From Panacagrimonas sp. (GTDB taxonomy: Bacteria; Pseudomonadota; Gammaproteobacteria; Nevskiales; Nevskiaceae), in contig NZ_JAJFBP010000023.1 in the NCBI RefSeq assembly GCF_020697055.1, positions 1 through 64,000 of the forward strand: a stretch of DNA of 64,000 nt. The letters run 5' to 3'. Of the stretch, positions 37,169-49,089 are shown in pieces. Each line of letters opens with the position of its first letter. Positions within the stretch are counted from its first letter, which is position 1. The translations under genes were made by a program, and so were the position numbers. The notes below the pieces were generated by a model. That model was not told the origin of the DNA and searched no databases. It saw only the letters and a program-made list of their open reading frames with translations.

Positions 37169-38484
37169 GAGCCTGCCTTCTTCGACTCGCCGCGAAGCTG
37201 GGCGAGGCGCTCGGCGATGCGGCCTTCCATGCCACGCGACGTCGGCTCGTAGAAGCGCGTCTCCTTCAGGGCGTCCGGCAGGAACTGCTGACCCGCGGCG
37301 TGCGCGTCCGCTTCTTTGTGGTCGTAGCGATAGTCCTTGCCGTAGCCCAGATCCTTCATCAGGCGCGTCGGCGCATTGCGGATGTGCATCGGCACCTCCA
37401 GGGATCCGAATTCCTCGACCGCCGCCCGCGCGGCGCCGTAGGCGGCATAGACCGCATTGCTCTTGGGAACGCCCGCCAGGTAGACCAGCGCCTGCGCGAT
37501 GGCGAGTTCGCCCTCAGGACTGCCGAGCCGCTCGTACGCATCCCAGGCATCGAGGCACAAGCGCATCGCGCCCGGCTCGGCTAAACCGACATCCTCGTAG
37601 GCCATGCGCGTGACGCGACGCGCGATGTAGCGCGGGTCGGCGCCGCCATCGATCATGCGCGCGAACCAGTACAGCGCCGCGTCGGGGTCGCTGCCACGAA
37701 CCGACTTGTGCAGCGCCGAGATCTGGTCGTAGAAGTTCTCGCCCTGCTTGTCGAAACGCCGCAGGCCGCGCCCGATGAGTTTTTCGAGCAGCGCCTCGCT
37801 CCGGTCCTGTGCCGCGCGCGACAACTCCACCGCGGTCTCGAGCAGGATCAGCGCGCGACGTGCGTCGCCATCGGCGGCCTCGGCGATCCGTTCGAGCCAG
37901 CTCGTCGGCAGCGTGTCGGGCGCCAGGCCAAGGCCACCTTCGGATCCGCTGAGCGCGCGCTGCAGCAACGCGAGCAACGCCGACGAATCCAGCGAACGCA
38001 GCACGAACACCCGCAGCCGCGACAGCAATGCGCCGTTGAGCTCGAAGCTCGGGTTCTCGGTGGTCGCGCCGACCAGCAGCAGCGTGCCGTCCTCGACATA
38101 GGGCAGCAGCGCGTCCTGCTGTGCCTTGTTGAAGCGATGGATCTCGTCGATGAATAGCACCGTGCGCCGGGCCGCCAGGCCCTGCGCCTCGGCCTGGGCG
38201 CGCGCCACCGCCTCGCGTATGTCCTTGACCCCCGCGAGCACTGCCGACAACGTCAGAAAGACCGCATCGACATGCTGCGCGATCAGTCGCGCCAGCGTGG
38301 TCTTGCCGACGCCGGGAGGCCCCCAGAACACCATCGAAGGGATGCGTCCCGACTCCAGCAGGATCCGCAGCGGCGCGCCCTGCGCCAGCAAATGCTCCTG
38401 CCCTACGACCTCGTCGAGCACGCGCGGCCGCATCCGCTCGGCCAGGGGCGCGTGCGAGCGCCCGTCGTCAGGACCCGGCGTCAC
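37165..38484 (-). CDS. rarA: replication-associated recombination protein A (MgsA/WRNIP1 family AAA+ ATPase)
   Basis: A 439-residue AAA+ ATPase related to clamp loaders. It opens with [21 protein letters not shown], then Walker [16 protein letters not shown], Walker [22 protein letters not shown] and sensor 1 [14 protein letters not shown]. The C-terminal tetramerisation part has the family's [21 protein letters not shown]. It acts at stalled forks. The start at 38484 is GTG and overlaps the lolA end by 17 nt. Confidence 0.96.
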   Translation of the reverse strand: MTPGPDDGRSHAPLAERMRPRVLDEVVGQEHLLAQGAPLRILLESGRIPSMVFWGPPGVGKTTLARLIAQHVDAVFLTLSAVLAGVKDIREAVARAQAEAQGLAARRTVLFIDEIHRFNKAQQDALLPYVEDGTLLLVGATTENPSFELNGALLSRLRVFVLRSLDSSALLALLQRALSGSEGGLGLAPDTLPTSWLERIAEAADGDARRALILLETAVELSRAAQDRSEALLEKLIGRGLRRFDKQGENFYDQISALHKSVRGSDPDAALYWFARMIDGGADPRYIARRVTRMAYEDVGLAEPGAMRLCLDAWDAYERLGSPEGELAIAQALVYLAGVPKSNAVYAAYGAARAAVEEFGSLEVPMHIRNAPTRLMKDLGYGKDYRYDHKEADAHAAGQQFLPDALKETRFYEPTSRGMEGRIAERLAQLRGESKKAGS

Positions 38485-39097
38485 CCTTGACGACTTCCAC
38501 GCCCTTGGGCGGCGTGAACTTGAACTGCGCGTCGGGGATGGCCACGTTGACCTTGAGGTCGCGCAGTTCGACCACGGTCGAGCCGCCGAGCGGATCCGAG
38601 AACTTCAGCCGCTGCGGCACACCGTCGCGCAGAGACAGCTCGATCGACTTGAAGTCGCTCTGCTCGGACTTGGGCTCGAGCTGCACCACGCGCAGCCCGT
38701 CCTTCTCGCCCAGATCACGCGTCGTGAAGTTCTCCGACAGACGCGCGTTCTGCGCGAGCAGTTCCGCCGGTGTGCCGGCCAGCGTCTCGCCCGCGGGCCG
38801 CACCGTCACCTGCTTGAGGTCGGGGTCGTAGGCCCAGATCGTCTGGCCGTCGCACACCATCAGCTGTTCGTAGGGTTGGTCGTACGACCAACGGAACTTG
38901 CCGGGTCGGGCGATGGCGACGAGGCCCGCGCCAGAGGTGACCAGTTCGCCGTGCTCGTCGAGCTGCACCTGCGTGAAGCGGCCGCTGAAACTGCGCACGT
39001 TCTCGACGAACTGGCGCAGCTCGGCCTCGGCGGAAGCCGCCAGTGCCTGCGTGGTGACGGCCAGGCCCAGAACGAGGCCGCTGATCAGTCTTTTCAT
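38468..39097 (-). CDS. lolA: outer-membrane lipoprotein carrier protein LolA
   Basis: A 209-residue periplasmic chaperone with a signal peptide ([20 protein letters not shown]). The mature part shows the LolA pattern: [59 protein letters not shown], and [15 protein letters not shown]. It carries lipoproteins from LolCDE to LolB. The ATG at 39097 has GGAG at the right distance. An in-frame ATG at 39106 is an alternative. The order ftsK-lolA-rarA is the common gammaproteobacterial one. Confidence 0.95.
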   Translation of the reverse strand: MKRLISGLVLGLAVTTQALAASAEAELRQFVENVRSFSGRFTQVQLDEHGELVTSGAGLVAIARPGKFRWSYDQPYEQLMVCDGQTIWAYDPDLKQVTVRPAGETLAGTPAELLAQNARLSENFTTRDLGEKDGLRVVQLEPKSEQSDFKSIELSLRDGVPQRLKFSDPLGGSTVVELRDLKVNVAIPDAQFKFTPPKGVEVVKGDAGS

Positions 39098-39150
39098 GTT
39101 CTCCATTGTGGAACGTCGCGATGAAGGGCAGCCGAACGACGCGGCGCCGC

Positions 39151-41583
<2,433 letters not shown>

Positions 41584-41770
41584 GAGTGGCTAGGCCGAAC
41601 CGAATTGAGTGCCGCCGTTGAAGAAGTGTTCGCAACGTCCAGTGAACCAAGGAAAAGGTGCACGCAGACGTCGGGCACGAGTATAGCAACGAGGATCTTG
41701 AAACCGGGCATTAAAGTCGCATACAGGATGTGTCGAAAACATAGGGGCACAGGGTCTGCTGGAGATCACC

Positions 41771-42097
41771 ATGCATACGAGACATTTCGTTCTGACACTG
41801 GATGGCGGTATCCGCGAATTCACCGCGGAGCAGGCGGCGCTGGTCGCGGCCGGCTCCGAGCCGTTGCCGGAGTTCGCTGATCGTCGCGTGCGGTACCTAC
41901 AGGTCACGGTGGACGACGAGAACGGCTCCGAGCTGAGGATCCAGACCGCCGGCGCCGCGATCGAATTCGACCACTCGGGAAAGATGACGCAGGCCGGCCC
42001 GCCGGCCGCGGATGAGCAGATCAGCCGTTTCGAGCACGACGCCGTCGTGCAGTGGGCGATCAAGAACATTCCCAACGCCGCTCCGACGTTTCACTGA
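41771..42097 (+). CDS. hypothetical protein
   Basis: A 108-residue soluble, acidic protein (MHTRHFVLTLDGGIREFTAEQAALVAAG...) with no recognised motif. It is preceded by a GGAGATCACC ribosome-binding site. It begins 187 bp from the divergent ftsK start, so it probably has its own promoter, and ends 11 bp before the DUF482 gene. Base composition matches the neighbours. Confidence 0.65.
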   Translation: MHTRHFVLTLDGGIREFTAEQAALVAAGSEPLPEFADRRVRYLQVTVDDENGSELRIQTAGAAIEFDHSGKMTQAGPPAADEQISRFEHDAVVQWAIKNIPNAAPTFH

Positions 42098-42108
42098 GCC
42101 CCTTCTAG

Positions 42109-43251
42109 GTGCGATTCCGACATGTGCAGCGGCTGACCGACGTCACCGCTGCCGATTGGGACGCGCTGTTTGATCCTGGATATCCGTTCTGCCGACATGC
42201 ATGGCTGTCGCAGCTCGAAACGCACGGGTGCGTAGCGCGTGACGAGGGCTGGGAACCGCGGCATCTGCTGCTGGAACACGACGGTCGCGTGGTCGGCGCC
42301 GCCCCGCTCTATCTCAAGCATCACTCCTACGGCGAGTTCGTCTTCGACTTCGCGTGGGCGGACGCGAGCCATCGGCTCGGCCGCCGCTATTACCCCAAGC
42401 TGCTGAACGCGGTTCCCTTCGTTCCGGCGACGGGACCGCGCCTCGGCGCGAGGGACCCGACGGTTCGTACCGCGCTGGCGCAACGCCTTGCCGAGCTTTC
42501 CGACGCCGGCGAGACGTCGTCGGTGCACGTGCTCTTTGCCGACGACACCGATGCCGCCAGTTTCCTCTCGCAAGGTCTGCTCGAGCGCAACGATCTGCAG
42601 TTCCAGTGGACCGACCGCGGCTACGGCGACATGGCGGGCTTTGTCGCCAGTCTCAGCAGCGATCGCCGCAAGAAGCTGCTGCGCGAGCGTCGCCGCGTCG
42701 CCGAGGCCGGCATCGCGTTCGAAGTGGTTCCCGCGCGTGCACTGACGGATGCCGAGTGGGATCACGTGTACGCACTCTACGTGCACACCTACCACGAGCG
42801 CGGCCAGGCGCCGTACTTCTCGCGCGAATTCCTGATCGACGCCGGTCGCGCGGACGGGCTGGACATGCGACTGGTGTTCGCCGTGCACGATCGTCGTCGG
42901 GTGGCCGTCGCGATCACGCTGGTCGGAGGCGACACCCTGTACGGACGCCACTGGGGCGCCGACGCGCACTATCACTCGTTGCACTTCGAGTGCTGCTACT
43001 ACCAGGGCATCGAGCTGTGCCTGCGCGAAGGGCTGCGCCGGTTCGACGCGGGCACTCAGGGTGCGCACAAGCACGGGCGCGGATTCGAGCCGGTCCGGAC
43101 CCGCTCGTTCCACCGGCTCGCCGATCCGAGGCTGCACGAAGCGGTCGCCGATTACCTGGTTCGGGAGCGTCGCCTCGTTACGGCGCGGGAGGCCGAATTC
43201 ATGCACCATACGGCATACCGCGCCCACCCCTCCGACGCGCGTCGCACGTAG
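42109..43251 (+). CDS. GNAT-fold protein of the DUF482 family (peptidogalycan-biosynthesis-like)
   Basis: A 380-residue protein of the COG3146/DUF482 group: FCRHAWLSQLETHGCVARDEGWEPRHLLLEHDGRVVGAAPLYLKHHSYGEFVFDFAWADA near the N terminus and HFECCYYQGIELCLREGLRRFDAGTQGAHKHGRGFEPV near the C terminus. It has two GNAT-like halves, as in FemX-type aminoacyl transferases. The reaction is unknown. It precedes two amino-acid transferases of the N-degron pathway, which share the FemX/GNAT fold. The start is GTG at 42109. Confidence 0.87.
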   Translation: MRFRHVQRLTDVTAADWDALFDPGYPFCRHAWLSQLETHGCVARDEGWEPRHLLLEHDGRVVGAAPLYLKHHSYGEFVFDFAWADASHRLGRRYYPKLLNAVPFVPATGPRLGARDPTVRTALAQRLAELSDAGETSSVHVLFADDTDAASFLSQGLLERNDLQFQWTDRGYGDMAGFVASLSSDRRKKLLRERRRVAEAGIAFEVVPARALTDAEWDHVYALYVHTYHERGQAPYFSREFLIDAGRADGLDMRLVFAVHDRRRVAVAITLVGGDTLYGRHWGADAHYHSLHFECCYYQGIELCLREGLRRFDAGTQGAHKHGRGFEPVRTRSFHRLADPRLHEAVADYLVRERRLVTAREAEFMHHTAYRAHPSDARRT

Positions 43252-43271
43252 CCCGATTTCGAGCCGCTTCG

Positions 43272-44015
43272 ATGGACAACCCGATTCGGCTGCACTGGCT
43301 GGATCCGCGAGATCCGCAGCAGCCCTTTCCTCCGGCGCATCTGGCGATGCGTGATCCGAATGGCTTGCTCGCGATCGGAGGAGACCTGTCGGTTCCGCGG
43401 CTGATCCGGGCCTACTCGCAGGGAATCTTTCCCTGGTACAACCCCGATGAACCCATCCTCTGGTGGAGTCCGGACCCGCGCGCGGTCCTGATCCCGTCCG
43501 ACCTCTACGTGTCTTCTTCCCTGCGCAAATCCATCCGACGCGGCAACTACGCGGTCACGCTGGATACCGCGTTCCGCGACGTGCTGACGCAGTGCAGCGG
43601 TCCGCGCAGCCGCAGCCGCGGAACCTGGCTCGGCGCCGAGATGCGCGACGCCTATACCCAGCTGCACGGGCGCGGGTATGCGCATTCGGTCGAAGTCTGG
43701 CGGGCCGGCGAGCTCGTCGGCGGGCTGTACGGCGTGGCGCTCGGGCGCGTGTTCTTCGGCGAATCGATGTTCAGCCGCGAGGACGATGCCTCGAAGATCG
43801 CGCTGTACTGGCTGTGCCAGCAGCTGATCGCCTGGGACTTCGGCCTGATCGACTGCCAGGTGGGATCGGCGCACCTCAAGAGCCTGGGCGCAACCGATGT
43901 CTCGCGCGAGCGCTTCCTGAACCTGCTGCGGGCGGCGGTCTCCCGGCCGCCCCGCACCGGCGTGTGGCGATTCGACATCGCCGCACCGTCTTCGCGCGAG
44001 CACCCCGCACCGTGA
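43272..44015 (+). CDS. aat: leucyl/phenylalanyl-tRNA--protein transferase
   Basis: A 247-residue Aat with the family signatures FPPAHLAMRDPNGLLAIGGDLSVPRLIRAYSQGIFPWY, WWSPDPRAVL, GTWLGAEMRDAYTQLH and FGESMFSREDDASK. It adds Leu or Phe from tRNA to N-terminal Lys/Arg, creating a degron for ClpS-ClpAP. The ATG at 43272 gives the normal N terminus. Its stop overlaps the GTG of the next transferase gene, a coupled pair. Confidence 0.96.
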   Translation: MDNPIRLHWLDPRDPQQPFPPAHLAMRDPNGLLAIGGDLSVPRLIRAYSQGIFPWYNPDEPILWWSPDPRAVLIPSDLYVSSSLRKSIRRGNYAVTLDTAFRDVLTQCSGPRSRSRGTWLGAEMRDAYTQLHGRGYAHSVEVWRAGELVGGLYGVALGRVFFGESMFSREDDASKIALYWLCQQLIAWDFGLIDCQVGSAHLKSLGATDVSRERFLNLLRAAVSRPPRTGVWRFDIAAPSSREHPAP

Positions 44016-44722
44016 GCTCCCGCGTTCGCCTGTTCCTCTCGACCGAGCATCCCTGCGGCTACCTGCCGGCGCGCGCCGCGCGCAGCCTCTTCGTGGACCC
44101 GGACTACGTGCTCAACCCGCAGCGCTACGAGAGCCTGCTGGAGCAGGGCTTCCGCCGCGGCGGCAACCACGTCTATCGACCGCGCTGCGAATCCTGCCGC
44201 TCCTGCATCCCCGCGCGCGTGCCGGTGACGCGTTTCACGCCCAGCCGCGCCCAGCGCCGCTGCGAGGCGCGCAACGCCGACCTGCACCTGCACATCCGCA
44301 AGGACATCACCGACGAGCAGTTCACGCTCTATCAGAAGTATCTGCGAGCCCGTCACGACGGCGGCGGCATGAACCCGGAGGACAAGTCCGGCTTCCACAA
44401 CTTCCTCAACTGCGGCTGGGGCGCCACCGAGTTCTGGGAATTCAGCCGCGACGAGCACCTGCTCGCCTGCGCGGTGATCGATCGCGTGCCGCAAGGCCTG
44501 TCGGCGGTCTACACGTTCTTCGATCCCGACGAAGGCGCCCGCGGACTGGGAACGTATGCGGTGCTCAGCCAGATCCGGCTGGCCAGGACGCTGGGCCTGC
44601 AGTTCGTCTACCTGGGCTATTGGGTCCCCGACAGCCCGAAGATGGACTACAAGAAAAACTTCCGGCCGCTCGAGGTGTTGGGCACCCGGGGCTGGCAGGA
44701 CCTCGACGACGTATTGGGCTGA
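44012..44722 (+). CDS. bpt: aspartate/glutamate leucyltransferase (Bpt; bacterial Ate1-like)
   Basis: A 236-residue arginyltransferase-family enzyme: ATE N-terminal part with LFLSTEHPCGYLPARAARSLFVDP and the CESCRSCIPARVPVTRF cysteines, and a C-terminal GNAT-like part with HNFLNCGWG, SAVYTFFDPDEGARGLGTYAVLSQI and YLGYWVPDSPKMDYKKNFRPLE. Bpt transfers leucine to N-terminal Asp/Glu, marking proteins for ClpS. It starts with GTG at 44012, and infA follows 80 bp downstream. Confidence 0.95.
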   Translation: MSSRVRLFLSTEHPCGYLPARAARSLFVDPDYVLNPQRYESLLEQGFRRGGNHVYRPRCESCRSCIPARVPVTRFTPSRAQRRCEARNADLHLHIRKDITDEQFTLYQKYLRARHDGGGMNPEDKSGFHNFLNCGWGATEFWEFSRDEHLLACAVIDRVPQGLSAVYTFFDPDEGARGLGTYAVLSQIRLARTLGLQFVYLGYWVPDSPKMDYKKNFRPLEVLGTRGWQDLDDVLG

Positions 44723-44802
44723 CGTGCTGGGCCGGTTGCCCCGATCGGGGTATGCCCGGATAATGCCGGCCCTTTTCGCGCCCGCAGAGCCCAATCCCCC
44801 GA

Positions 44803-45021
44803 ATGGCCAAGGAAGATCACATCGAGATGCCTGGCATCGTCGCGGAGACGCTGCCCAACACCACCTTTCGGGTGAAGCTGGAGAACGGGCACGTGGTCAC
44901 CGCTCACATCTCAGGTCGTATGCGGAAGAACTACATCCGCATCCTGACCGGCGACAAAGTGACCGTGCAGCTCACGCCCTACGACCTCACCAAGGGTCGC
45001 ATCACGTTTCGAGACAAGTAG
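44803..45021 (+). CDS. infA: translation initiation factor IF-1
   Basis: A 72-residue S1/OB-fold protein, full length: [53 protein letters not shown], ending in GRITFRDK. It binds the 30S A site during initiation. It is followed by an intrinsic terminator and lies convergent to clpA, the usual infA-clpA neighbourhood. Confidence 0.98.
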   Translation: MAKEDHIEMPGIVAETLPNTTFRVKLENGHVVTAHISGRMRKNYIRILTGDKVTVQLTPYDLTKGRITFRDK

Positions 45022-45046
45022 GCAGGCCGTCCAGGCTGCCGCAGGT

Positions 45047-45077
45047 CAAGGCCCGCTTCGGCGGGCCTTGTCGTTTT
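45047..45077 (+). terminator. rho-independent terminator of infA
   Basis: A perfect 10-bp stem (CAAGGCCCGC pairing with GCGGGCCTTG) capped by a TTCG tetraloop, followed by TCGTTTT. Confidence 0.9.
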
Positions 45078-45105
45078 CGGAGCAGGCCGGCGGATCGCCA
45101 GACGA

Positions 45106-45131
45106 CGCGCCGCCCCGAAGGGGGCGGCGCG
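45106..45131. terminator. GC hairpin at the 3' end of clpA
   Basis: A perfect 11-bp stem (CGCGCCGCCCC pairing with GGGGCGGCGCG, 4-nt loop) just past the clpA stop codon. There is no T-tract, so it may protect the 3' end rather than terminate. Confidence 0.4.
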
Positions 45132-45139
45132 CGATGCGC

Positions 45140-47422
45140 TCAGACCGGCTCGAGCGCGACCGGCTTCTCGCGCGCTTCGAGCTCGAATTCGAGCTTGTCG
45201 TCCTGCACCGTGACGTGCACGCGGCCGCCGTGCGCCAGCTTGCCGAACAGCAGCTCTTCGGCGAGCGGACGCTTGAGGTTCTCCTGGATCACGCGGGCCA
45301 TCGGACGCGCGCCCATCTTCACGTCGTAGCCGCGCTCGCCGAGCCAGGCACGCGCCTCTTCCTCGATCTCGAGCACGACGCCCTTGGCGGCGAGCTGTTC
45401 CTCGAGCTGCAGGATGAACTTGTCGACCACGCGCGCGATCTCGGGCTTGCCTAGCGCCTGGAAGGGCACCGTCGCGTCGAGGCGGTTGCGGAACTCCGGC
45501 GTGAACATCTTGCGGATCACTTCGAGCGCATCCGTCAGATGGCTCTGCTCGGCGAAGCCCATCGAGCGGCGCGAGGACTCCTCGGCGCCGGCGTTGGTGG
45601 TCATCACCAGGATCACGTTGCGGAAATCCGCCTTGCGCCCGTTGTTGTCGGTCAGCGTGCCGTGGTCCATGACCTGCAGCAGCAGGTTGAACACGTCGGG
45701 ATGCGCCTTTTCGATCTCGTCGAGCAGCACCACGCAATGCGGGTGCTTGATGACCGCCTCCGTCAGCAGGCCGCCCTGGTCGAAGCCGACGTAGCCCGGA
45801 GGCGCGCCGATCAGGCGCGACACGGTGTGCCGCTCCATGTACTCGGACATGTCGAAGCGAACCAGCTCGATGCCCAGCAGCTGCGCGAGCTGGCGCGTGA
45901 CCTCGGTCTTGCCGACGCCGGTGGGGCCCGCGAGCAGGAAGTTGCCGATCGGACGATCCGGATTGCCCAGCCCCGAACGCGACAGCTTGATGCTGGCGGT
46001 GAGCTGCTCGATCGCCGCGTCCTGGCCGAAGATCACCAGCTTGAGATCACGCTCGAGCGTGGCGAGCCGGTCGCGGTCGTTGCTCGACACGCTCTTGGCC
46101 GGGATGCGCGCGATCTTGGCAACGGTCTCCTCGATGTCACGCACCTGCACCGTCTTGCGGCGCTTGGACTCGGGCAGCAGGCGCAAGCGCGCCGCCGCTT
46201 CGTCGATGACGTCGATGGCCTTGTCCGGCAGCAGACGATCGGTGATGTGGCGCGCCGACAGTTCGACCGCCGAGCGTAGTGCGCCGCGCGTGAACTGCAC
46301 GGCATGGTGCTCCTCGAAGCGCGAGCGCAGACCCTCAAGGATCTTCACCGCGTCCTCGACCGAGGGCTCGGTGACGTCGATCTTCTGGAACCGACGGGCG
46401 AGCGCGCGATCCTTCTCGAACACGCCGCGGTATTCCTGATACGTGGTCGAGCCGATGCAGCGCAGCGTGCCGCCCGCGAGCAGGGGCTTGAGCAGGTTCG
46501 ACGCATCCATCACGCCGCCGCTGGCCGCACCCGCGCCGATGATCATGTGGATCTCGTCGATGAACACGATCGCACCCGGCATCTGGGTGAGTTCCTGCAT
46601 CACCGCCTTGAAGCGCTTCTCGAAGTCGCCGCGATACTTGGTGCCGGCGATCAGGGAGCCGAGGTCGAGCGAGAACACGATCGACCCCTTGAGCAGGTCC
46701 GGCACCTTGTCCTCGACGATCAGCCACGCGAGGCCTTCGGCGATGGCGGTCTTGCCCACGCCGGCTTCGCCGACCAGCAGCGGGTTGTTCTTGCGGCGGC
46801 GGCAGAGCGTCTGCATCACGCGCTCGATCTCGTGCTCGCGGCCGATCAGCGGATCGATCTGTCCGCGCGTGGCCCGCTCGTTGAGATTGACCGCGAACTG
46901 CTCGAGCGCCGTCTTGCCGCTCGGCGCCTTGGAGTCGTCCTTCTCTTCGCTTTCCTGGGAAGACTCCGACGGCTGCTGCGCGCTCGGATTGTTCTTGGCG
47001 ATGCCGTGGGAGATGAAATTGACGACGTCCAGACGGCTCACGCCCTGCTCGCCCAGCAGGTACACCGCGTGGGTGTCCTTCTCGGCGAACATCGCCACCA
47101 GGACGTTCAGCGTCGTCACCTGCTTCTTGCCCGCCGCCTGCACGTGATAGATGGCACGTTGCAAAACGCGCTGGAACGACAAGGTCGGCTGCACTTCGGT
47201 CTGATCCCCGCCGCGGGTGGCGTGGATGTTGTGCCGGATGTAGTCGCGCAGCTGCTGCTCGAGCTTCTCGAGATCGGCTCCACTGGCGGTCAGGACCTCC
47301 GACACGTTGGCGTCGGCCAGCAACGCCAGCAGGAGATGCTCGACGGTGAGCAGCTCGTGCCCCTCGCCTCGTGCGGCGAGGAAGGCAGCGTCCAGCGCTT
47401 TCTGCAATTCGTCAGACAACAT
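45140..47422 (-). CDS. clpA: ATP-dependent Clp protease ATP-binding subunit ClpA
   Basis: A 760-residue Hsp100 unfoldase. The N-domain (1-145) is the ClpS docking site (HELLTVEHLLLALLAD). D1 has GEAGVGKTAIAEGLA and FIDEIHMIIGAGAA, and D2 has GPTGVGKTEVTRQLA and VVLLDEIEKAHPDVFN. It feeds N-degron substrates to ClpP. It begins about 49 bp after clpS in the same direction. Together with aat, bpt and clpS it completes the recognition side of the pathway. Confidence 0.97.
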   Translation of the reverse strand: MLSDELQKALDAAFLAARGEGHELLTVEHLLLALLADANVSEVLTASGADLEKLEQQLRDYIRHNIHATRGGDQTEVQPTLSFQRVLQRAIYHVQAAGKKQVTTLNVLVAMFAEKDTHAVYLLGEQGVSRLDVVNFISHGIAKNNPSAQQPSESSQESEEKDDSKAPSGKTALEQFAVNLNERATRGQIDPLIGREHEIERVMQTLCRRRKNNPLLVGEAGVGKTAIAEGLAWLIVEDKVPDLLKGSIVFSLDLGSLIAGTKYRGDFEKRFKAVMQELTQMPGAIVFIDEIHMIIGAGAASGGVMDASNLLKPLLAGGTLRCIGSTTYQEYRGVFEKDRALARRFQKIDVTEPSVEDAVKILEGLRSRFEEHHAVQFTRGALRSAVELSARHITDRLLPDKAIDVIDEAAARLRLLPESKRRKTVQVRDIEETVAKIARIPAKSVSSNDRDRLATLERDLKLVIFGQDAAIEQLTASIKLSRSGLGNPDRPIGNFLLAGPTGVGKTEVTRQLAQLLGIELVRFDMSEYMERHTVSRLIGAPPGYVGFDQGGLLTEAVIKHPHCVVLLDEIEKAHPDVFNLLLQVMDHGTLTDNNGRKADFRNVILVMTTNAGAEESSRRSMGFAEQSHLTDALEVIRKMFTPEFRNRLDATVPFQALGKPEIARVVDKFILQLEEQLAAKGVVLEIEEEARAWLGERGYDVKMGARPMARVIQENLKRPLAEELLFGKLAHGGRVHVTVQDDKLEFELEAREKPVALEPV

Positions 47423-47470
47423 GAGTGGCTCCCTTGGGATCCAGCATGGATGCGTCGATCGTGGCCACGA

Positions 47471-47797
47471 TCAGGCCTTTTCCAGCACGGTCAGCAACGG
47501 GTGCTGATGCTGGCGCGCATACGCATTGACCTGCGCGGTCTTGGTCTCGGCAATCTCCGCCGGGTAGACCCCGGCCACGCCACGACCCTTGGTGTGGACG
47601 TGCAGCATGATCTGCACCGCCGCCTCACGGGTGTGATGAAAGAACTGCTGCAAAACCTGGACCACGAACTCCATCGGCGTGAAGTCGTCGTTGACCACCA
47701 CAACCTTGAACATCGGGGGCTGTTTGGTCTTGGGCTTGGCGGCCTCGACGACACTGTCGAGTTCCGAGCCCGAACGGATTCGGGAGTTGTCGCTCAT
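47471..47797 (-). CDS. clpS: ATP-dependent Clp protease adapter ClpS
   Basis: A 108-residue adapter with an unstructured N-terminal tail (about 1-25), then the ClpS core FKVVVVNDDFTPMEFVVQVLQQFF, HHTREAAVQIMLHVHTKGRGVAGVYPAEIAETK. The DDFTPMEFVV region supplies the pocket that binds hydrophobic N-terminal residues. It delivers N-degron proteins to ClpA. Confidence 0.97.
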   Translation of the reverse strand: MSDNSRIRSGSELDSVVEAAKPKTKQPPMFKVVVVNDDFTPMEFVVQVLQQFFHHTREAAVQIMLHVHTKGRGVAGVYPAEIAETKTAQVNAYARQHQHPLLTVLEKA

Positions 47798-47961
47798 GGG
47801 TCCAGTCTAGCGCGGGGCGCAGCGGATGGGTCCACCGTCCCGCTCGTCCAGGATGGCGCTCGTCGCACGCATTTCAAGTCATGACATCCAAGACCCGTTC
47901 CATCCCGGCGACCGTCAGGCCTGCCGTCCGTCGGGATCCTTTCGAAGGACCGGATTGCGCG

Positions 47962-49089
47962 TCATTCGTTCCCCGGATCCCGCGACCTTGGCGACTCCTG
48001 TTCGAGACCCCGCTGCAACGCTGGCCAGTCGATGACGATCGGTGCCAACCGCTGCGGCGGTCGCGCCGCGATCGCGGACTCCAGGCGCTCGATTCGTTCC
48101 GCCGTGGCCGGATGACTCGACAACAGCGGCACGCTGCCGGCCTCTTCGCGCTGGAGCCGGCGGAAGAACGAAACCATGCCTTGCGCCGGAAGCCCGGCGC
48201 GATGCAATGCATCGAGTCCGCGCATGTCCGCCTCGCTTTCGAGCTCACGTGAAAAACGCATCGTGCCGGCCTGATGAATCAGCACGCCGGCGATCGCGCT
48301 GACGTCGCCCATCACGACCGTGAGCAGCGCCGCCCAGCCGATCGCATGGATCATGTTCTGCAGGGAATGACGTAATTCCACGTGCTGCACCTCGTGGGCG
48401 AGCACTCCGGCCACCTCGTCCGCCGAGTCGGCCGCCTGGATCAGGCCCGAGTGGACGACGACGACCCCGCCCGGTGCGGCGAACGCGTTGACGTCCTTGT
48501 CAACGAGAACGAACCAGCGATAGTTGTAGCGCGACCCCGCCGTCAGGCGATTGCCGATGTCCGCCACCGCCTGCACCGTCGGGCCGGCTTCGAGCAACCG
48601 ACCTTCCTTGCGCAAGCTCGCGATGACCTGCTGGCCCAGGCGCCGTTCGGTTTCCGGCGACATTTGCGCGGCGCTCCAGGCCACGACCGAGTCGTAGCGT
48701 GCGACCAGCGTGCCGATTGCCACCGCCAGCGCAAACGCGGTGAAGAAAATCGATCGCCAGATCCAGCGTTGGCGCTGCACGCCTTGGCCCGCGCGCTGCA
48801 GTTGCGCCTTGAGCACACCCGGCGCGTGCGACCTCACGCTGGCGACCGCGTCGGCCCCGACCAGCTGCAGCGAGTAGCGGGTCGAGCCGTCCGCGAATTC
48901 GAGAAAGATCGTTTCGTGATCGAATCCGCCCATTGTCGCGCTCAAGGCCGCCACGGGAACGGTCAGCGTCAGGTGATGGGCGTCCTCGATCTGCAGCTGC
49001 GCGCCGAGAAACCGGCCCCGCACCGGTTCGCCCGCTGGCGCCAGCCCGGGGGCGTACAACCTGGCCGCGAACGTGTCGACGCGCTCCAT
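47962..49089 (-). CDS. membrane-anchored M48-family metalloprotease
   Basis: A 375-residue protein. The first ~110 residues form a small beta-rich domain that I do not recognise. One membrane helix follows (about 123-142, IFFTAFALAVAIGTLVA), then an M48 peptidase domain with the zinc motif HEVQH (AHEVQHVELRHS) and the third-ligand helix ESEADMRGLDALHRAG. This topology resembles BepA/LoiP-type periplasmic quality-control proteases or the mitochondrial Oma1 arrangement. Its ATG shares a base with the stop of the AIM24-like gene (TGATG), so they are coupled. Confidence 0.87.
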   Translation of the reverse strand: MERVDTFAARLYAPGLAPAGEPVRGRFLGAQLQIEDAHHLTLTVPVAALSATMGGFDHETIFLEFADGSTRYSLQLVGADAVASVRSHAPGVLKAQLQRAGQGVQRQRWIWRSIFFTAFALAVAIGTLVARYDSVVAWSAAQMSPETERRLGQQVIASLRKEGRLLEAGPTVQAVADIGNRLTAGSRYNYRWFVLVDKDVNAFAAPGGVVVVHSGLIQAADSADEVAGVLAHEVQHVELRHSLQNMIHAIGWAALLTVVMGDVSAIAGVLIHQAGTMRFSRELESEADMRGLDALHRAGLPAQGMVSFFRRLQREEAGSVPLLSSHPATAERIERLESAIAARPPQRLAPIVIDWPALQRGLEQESPRSRDPGNE

